Assembly: GCF_900660665.1 (NCBI RefSeq)
Contig: NZ_LR215037.1
Location: 310,001 to 374,000 of the forward strand
Source: Mycoplasmopsis maculosa
Lineage (GTDB): Bacteria > Bacillota_I > Bacilli_A > Mycoplasmatales > Metamycoplasmataceae
Reading direction: 5' to 3'
Length of the DNA stretch: 64,000 nucleotides
The notes below the pieces were generated by a model. The model did no database searches. It was not told where the DNA came from and saw only the letters and a list, made by a program, of their open reading frames with translations. A program made the position numbers and the translations under genes. Positions within the stretch are counted from its first letter, which is position 1, and every line of letters begins with the position of its first letter. Shown piece by piece: positions 58,072 through 64,000 of this stretch.

Positions 58072-60066
58072 TTAAAATATTTCTTCTTTAAAACCGTGGC
58101 TATTATTTGAAGATACATATTTTAGTTTTAAATTTACTAAAGCGTCGTCGTCTTTTGATTCTAATAATTTATTTTCAATTAGTTCTCTATTTTTAAAAAT
58201 GATATTTGATATTGCTTTTACTAAATCAGTTTCTAAAAATAAAATAAGAGAACGAGCTCCCATTGAATCATCAACATTATTAGCAACTAATAAATAATAT
58301 TCTTCAATCGAATCATCAAATATTAATTTTATGTTTTTTTCTTTTAATAAAAATTCTTTCATTTTTTTAATTTTAGATTTTATAATGTCAATTTTTATTT
58401 CTAAAGAGGTAATTTTATTAAAAGGAATTATGTTCGGTATGCCAATTCTATTTAAAATCTCAGGTCTTTTTAACTCATAGCTAAAATATTTTTTAACTTC
58501 TGAAATAAAGTGCTCTTGAATTTTTTTATTATCTATGTCTTTAGGCATTGTAGAAGCACCTATATTTGAAGTAAAAATAATAAATGTTTCTGAAAAATCA
58601 ACTAATTCTCCTTTAGAAGAAGTCAATCTACCATCTTCTAAAATTTGTAAAAATTTATCAAATATTTTTGAATTAGCCTTTTCTATCTCATCAAATAATA
58701 AAATAGAAAAAGGTTTTTGTAAAACAGAATTAGTAAGCGTGCCGCCAGCTTCATATCCAATATAACCTGGAGCAGCTCCTAAAAGTTTTTGATCAGATTC
58801 TTCATGGTTATACTCTGACATATCAAATCTAATTATTTGATTTGGGTCATTAAAAATAAATTCAGATAAAGCTTTTGCTGATTCAGTTTTTCCAACACCT
58901 GTAGGTCCAGCAAAGAATAAAATTCCTCTTGGTTTTGATTTTTTTTGAATGTCAGAGCTTTGTAAAATACCTTGTAATCCAATCTGACTTCTAATTAGTG
59001 TGTCTTTTATTTTAATACCAACATGAGATTGACCTTTAACTTTATTGTCAAAATCTTCTAAGAATTTATTTAAATTTTCAGCATTAATTTTTTCTCATTC
59101 TGATTCTTTCTTTTCAAAAAAACATAGTCTATATAGTTCTTTAAAATCTTTTATATTATCAATATTATTAGAAAATACTTCAAGTTGAAATAATTCTCTA
59201 AAAGTTAATCCATTAGTTATTGCACTTGCATCATCAATTTCTTTTTTGGTTATTAATTTATTATCAAGTTTTTTAAATAAAATCCCTCTTATGTTAAAAA
59301 ATGATTTTCTTTCCTCTAATGAAGGACTTGGAATTATTAGTGATGTTATTTCCTGATTATTATTAAAAAGTATTGAATTAAATATTTGATCGTTTTTTAT
59401 CAAAATTATTAATTTAAAATTTGAAGGTTTGTTTTTATGAGCTATTTGATTAATTTCGTTAGTGAACATATCAATCAATGAATTTAATTTAGCGATATCT
59501 AATTGAGCATTTTTATCGCTATAAATAGAATCAGCTAAATCTAAGATAAATAAATTTTGTGAAGCAATTCCTTCATTATTGATTTTCTCAATTATTAAAC
59601 TTTTTAATTTTAAATTGATATCCTCATTTTTGACATTATCATTACTTTCAATATTTACAAAATCAAATATTTCTGATTTTTCAATATCATCAAAAGTTTT
59701 CAAAGTATCAGTTTTTTTATCTTTATTTTTAAAAATTTTTATATTTCCGTGAACGATTTCACTCTCCATTTCTCAATTTGAATTGTAAAGATATATATTA
59801 TCAATGTCTAGATTTTTATCCTGATATAAATAATGCAATAAATATTGATTGAAAGTTAAAAAATCTAAATTTACAAATTCAGTAAGGGATTCTAAATATT
59901 CACTTTTTAATAAATTTTTATTTATATTATCTAATGACGGTTTTTTTATTGGCAAATTCAATATTTTAGGAGATATAAACTCAGAAGTGTTTCCTTTTAA
60001 AATCACAATATTTTTATTGAGTAATTTAAATTTTAATTGCGTTGTAATTGCTTCTTTTAAATTCAT
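58072..60066 (-). CDS. ClpB-like AAA+ ATPase, last gene of helicase operon
   Basis: 664 residues. The C-terminal half (from about residue 350) is a Clp/Hsp100 D2-type AAA+ module: VKGQSHVGIKIKDTL, Walker A FFAGPTGVGKTESAK near 388, FDMSEYNHEES, pore-loop region APGYIGYEAGG, Walker B ILLFDEIEKA near 455, sensor FIIFTSNIGAS, RPEILNRIG with Arg finger, and sensor-2 GARSL in a ClpB_D2-small-like end. The N-terminal 330 residues keep a Walker-B-like LFILDLADS and helices after it but no Walker A, so they look like a decayed first AAA domain (D1). No ClpP-binding loop was seen. It should thread or remodel a protein or complex. Start overlaps the upstream stop (TAATG). Confidence 0.85.
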
Positions 60067-61034
60067 TATTTATTACCTCATCTTTTTACTTTTTCTTTTG
60101 CACTATATTTGGGTTTTGTTGCTACAAAAGTTCTATTAACAGTATATTTAACAATATTCATATTTGAATTTTTAGTTATATATTCAAGCATCTGATTAGC
60201 CGTTTTTGAACATACATGCCTTTTATAGTCACCGATTTGATATTCAACCGTTCCGTCTGGTGAAACATTAAATATCACTTGTTCTTCTAAATTGTTTTCT
60301 AAAATATAAATTACGAAAAGCTTTTCATTAACAACTTTTATTTGTTTTCCTGCTAATTTATACTTTTCTTTAATCATTAAAAACTCAATAAATGGTTTTG
60401 CTATTTTATCGGCTTTCAATATTGAATTATTTTTTTCTTTAAATCAAATTTTAAAATCATCAATATCTTTTTTAGTTGTAATTATTTTTATCTTATCTTC
60501 AAAATATTGTTTTAATTCGTTATTTTTAATTTCGCTTATTTTTGCATAAATACTATTCTTAAAGCTTCTTAATTCTTCAATAGAAGCTTTGGCATTCATT
60601 AGTTCATTAATTTCTAAATTAAGGTTATCTTCAGTTAACTCTAAATTACTATTTATGATCAAATCTCTTGCTTCGTAAGCTAATTTCCCAAATTCATATA
60701 CATAGTGATTAAAATTTTCTATCGAAATTGAATTATCTACTTTTCTATAATCAACTGTATCAATTATATTTAATAATAATTTATTGATTTTGTCATATTC
60801 TAATTCGTATAAACTTAATCCTTTGTATGAATTTAAATCCATTTCAACTTTTTGATTAATATTTGATTTAACATTTTCAATTTGTTCAATAGCTTCTTTT
60901 ATTAATCTATTGTTTTGATATTCATTAGATAAAAGCATATTATTTAGTAGTTCAGTATTTTTATCACAAATATTTTCTAAATCTTGTTTTTCTAATTCGC
61001 TTAAATTCAATGTTACGGTTGCTATGTGACTCAT
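60066..61034 (-). CDS. Coiled-coil protein of helicase operon, unknown
   Basis: 322 residues. Residues 1-220 are almost wholly helical and charged (likely coiled coil); 225-322 form a compact part with VIFNVSPDGTVEYQIGDYKR and HVCSKTANQMLEYI, a small beta-containing domain. No signal peptide or membrane helix. Both ends overlap neighbours by one base in TAATG, indicating fixed stoichiometry through coupled translation. No family recognised; it could be the adaptor or substrate of the AAA+ protein. Confidence 0.65.
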
Positions 61035-63049
61035 TATTTACTAACCTCAAATTGTTTTATATATTCGCTAATTTTATCTAACTTATTATTTTCAACCATT
61101 ACTTCTTCATCACTCATTTTCAAAATATATTCAGCCGTAGTCGTGTCTTTTTTAGAAGAATGAGCATAGTTATTAGATAAATATTTGTAATAATCAGCGA
61201 GTTTTAGATCTATTTTTTCTAATGATTCTGTAAATGTTGTTTTACTATTTTTTTTAAATTTTTCAAGTCTTTGTCTGATTGATACAGCTTTAGGAATTAA
61301 ATTATTTCTAATATATTCTAAAGAGTTTTTGATTTCTTCCTCTTTTTTAAAAATATATTCATTAATGTAATCTAAACAATCAAATGCTAATAGACCTTTA
61401 TATACTTCTTTTTTCTTAAATTTTTCTAAATGATTTAATTTAACTGAAGCTTCAATGTCAGAATTAATTTGTTCATTTAAATTTTCAAAATCGCTAGAAA
61501 TATGATTTTTTAAATCGTGATAAAATAGTGTTTCTTTAAATTTATTGTCATTATATAAATCAACTAGATGGTGTTCATTAACATACTTTTTAAAAATTTC
61601 TCTAAGCATATTATTATTTCATGAAGATATAAAGTTAAAAATATCTAAATTGTGTAAATTGATATTGTATTCACTAATAATGTTTTTAAAAATAAGTTCG
61701 CTATTATTTAAAATGCTCATGAATTTATCTAAATCATCGCTAGTTTTAATAGTATTTAAAACATCTAAAAACACATTATTAGAAAATAGTTGAGTAATTT
61801 CTTTGAATCTATCTTTAGTTTTAAAATTACTTAAAAATATTCAAATTTTTGAAATTAATTCAAAATTAAAGTTAGATTTTTCTTTAATGTCTTTTAAAAA
61901 TTTGTCTAAATATTTTTCTAAAGCAGAAGCCATAATATCAGTGGGCGATATTTTTTTATCATAAATATCTTCCAGCAACTCAAGGTATTTTGATTCGGGT
62001 ATTTCAGTTGGAATAAAAAAGTCTACTCCATTTTCTTCAACTTTATTATCATCAATTTTTACATTAACTTTTATTTTGTTTATGTCAAATATTTTTTTAT
62101 CTAATAGCAAAAACTTTTCATTATATTTTCCTTCAACAATATTATTTTGATCGAATGATTTTTTTATCATTCATTTTTTGATATCAAATTCTTTTATATC
62201 TAATTTTTCATATCTATCTTTAATTCGAAAATTACTCAAAAAAGTATTATTTGGGAATATAGTGTCATATAACAATTTACGATTATTCAGTTCATTAATT
62301 AAATTACTCTTTATAAAATCTTCCATGAAGTAATTTTGTGCAATATTCATTGGTCTTATATTAATAGAAATAATAGTTGATGAATTGTTAATATCAAAGG
62401 CGTAATCAGATTCAAAAAATGACACTTTAATATCATGACTATTTTCAACACCTTTTTTCAATATTAATTTTGAGTCATCTTTTTCAAAATCATATTCAAG
62501 TTTCGAAATCTTTTGATCAATTTCTTTTGATTCATTTTTATCAAAGCCTTCAAAAGAATAGCCATTTCAAGCTTTATCTATATTTTTAGTGTCAAAGTAT
62601 TTATCATAATTCTCTGATAAAAACTTACTCTTAATATAGAAAGTGAAGTACTTTTTCATCTCTCGGTCAGTTAAACTGTAAAACTTATTCATTTCAACAT
62701 ATTTTTCAATTTTTTTATTTATGTCAATGTTTTTAATATCCATTTCTAATAAATTAAAATCCTCAATCATGCTTTCAGAAGAATTAAAATTTATAGTTAT
62801 TATATTTTTTCTATGCATATCCCTTAAAATCAATAGCCAAAATTTACGAATCAACACATCACTATTAATGTTGTAAAACTCCTTAAATATGTCATTTACA
62901 GTAATATACTTATTTAATTTTTTAAATTCAATAAGCGGAATCAATATAAATTTATAATAATTTTCCATTTTTTCTATTTCACGATACGTAAATTCAACGC
63001 GCTTTTGAATAACTGGAAAATTAAGTTTAATTTTTATCTTATCATTCAT
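61034..63049 (-). CDS. Large unknown protein of helicase operon
   Basis: 671 residues once TGA is read as Trp. Residues 15-90 (FTYREIEKMENYYKFILIPL ... DMHRKNIITINF) look like a winged-helix-type segment; 150-330 are mixed alpha/beta; the rest is helical. No nuclease, ATPase or membrane motif was recognised. It overlaps the helicase end by 11 bases and the coiled-coil gene by one base. Such tight packing between helicase and AAA+ partner suggests a scaffold or effector subunit. Confidence 0.65.
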
Positions 63050-64000
63050 TGTATTCCTTTCCTATAAATTCTTCTGGGGTTACAAAATAATCTTTGTTTT
63101 GCAAATAATTATTTATATATTTTTTCAATACCATTAAGCCTTGGCTACTATTTTTATAATATGAAAAATCACCGACAACAATTAAAATATTTTTTGTTCG
63201 ACTAAAAGCAACGTTCAGTCTAGCTTCATCGTTTAAAAAGTTGGTATTACGTTTATTAGTTGTTTCCTCTGTTCCTTTATTTTCCGATCTCACTAAGTCA
63301 ACAATAATAAATTCACATTCTCTACCTTGAAAGTTATCAATCGTATCAATTACTATTGATCTCGTTGCAATATATTTAGTATATAAATCTGGATATTTAG
63401 ATTGAATAATTCCTCTAATAACAATTGCCTGATTTCTAGTCAAAGCAATAACTCCGATTTTTGATTTTTCATTTTCAATGTTTATTCCATCATGTTCCAA
63501 GTCATTTATTAATTTTTGAATTATTTTGACTATTACAATCGCATTATATTGATTCATTCTAGTATCTAGTGTACTCTGATTAAATTTTTTAATAAATGAA
63601 CTTGATATAAAGCCATCTTCAATTAGCATATTGTGATCAAAATTATTAACAAGGTTAAATTTATTATCAAATTGTTTTATATCAATAATGTATTTTATTG
63701 GAAGAGTGTTAGTATCTATTAAATTTAACTTGCTAGTTATATTGCTATATTTTTTAAAGTTAACATCTTTGTTAAATGTTTTAAGTTCCTGATTTTTTTG
63801 TTTATATAAAACATTTATAAAATGACAAATTTCGTCTGGAAATCTATGTTGAATATCTAAAAATTCATAAGCCAATGAATTGCCATTCGACATATTCGTT
63901 AATTCTTTTATTTTCTCATTAAAATAAGGATATGCCAATGAATCGTTAATTTTATTAACAAGATCATTCTTCATTTTTTTATCGACATTATCTAAGCCAT
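63039..64000 (-). CDS. SF1 helicase, UPF1/COG1112-like, N-terminal part outside window
   Basis: Only the last 320 residues are visible. They carry the C-terminal RecA domain of UPF1/Dna2-type SF1 helicases: FLDIQHRFPDEICHFINVLY (motif III/IV region), IGVIALTRNQ, SIVIDTIDNFQGRECEFI (motif V), and NDEARLNVAFSRTKNILIVVGD (motif VI). The Gln/Arg residues for ATP hydrolysis are kept. Walker A/B lie upstream, beyond the window. First visible gene of the operon; the real stop is TAA at 63039 because the preceding TGA codes Trp. Confidence 0.85.

Overview
The window is a very AT-rich mollicute chromosome segment, probably from the Mycoplasmopsis/Metamycoplasma (hominis/bovis) group. In-frame TGA must be read as tryptophan (code 4) in nearly every long gene. 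Further support comes from mycoplasma-specific families: Ig-protease-like DUF31 lipoprotein, VAASC lipoboxes, lipoprotein-associated domains and Mbov_039x/040x-type conjugative-element genes. All coordinates below assume TGA = Trp.

Region 1 (1-6.3 kb, minus strand): a DUF4116-repeat lipoprotein cut by the window edge, a small two-helix membrane protein, an IS30-type transposase remnant, an Ig-protease-like serine protease (MIP/DUF31) and a membrane-anchored EIIB-like domain lacking its phospho-cysteine. Region 2 (6.4-16.4 kb): trpS-thrS-membrane protein, an ABC-F ATPase and a trigger-factor-related chaperone, then rpsL-rpsG-fusA and msrB. Region 3 (16.5-26.3 kb): two paralogous lipoprotein genes, each broken by one in-frame TAA, leucyl aminopeptidase, and a 1,716-residue surface protein with a PI-PLC-like catalytic head. 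Region 4 (26.4-35.9 kb): mnmA-alaS-ruvX-methyltransferase-like-greA-hpt, obgE, and rpsB-tsf behind a structured leader.

Region 5 (about 36.2-57.7 kb): a mycoplasma integrative conjugative element (ICE). Its DDE transposase lies at one end. Then come a small divergent gene, a large surface/transfer protein interrupted by an in-frame TAA, a VirB4-type ATPase with VirB3-like helices, a VirB6-like membrane protein, a pilin-like protein and a surface lipoprotein. Several small genes, a TraG/VirD4 coupling protein, a MobL-like relaxase, two OB-fold proteins and a winged-helix protein that may start replication complete it. Most genes touch or overlap, as in one long minus-strand operon. The element also seems to encode two short plus-strand RNAs with their own promoter and terminator, one beside each end gene, and has a palindrome-rich gap that could be oriT. 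Exact ends could not be fixed.

Region 6 (58.07-64 kb, runs off the window): a tightly coupled four-gene operon abutting the ICE. In transcription order it encodes an SF1 (UPF1/COG1112-like) helicase, an unknown 671-residue protein, a coiled-coil 322-residue protein and a ClpB-like AAA+ ATPase with one intact ATPase module. I recognise no described system with this gene set; it is the best candidate here for something new. An anti-mobile-element role is only a guess from composition and position.
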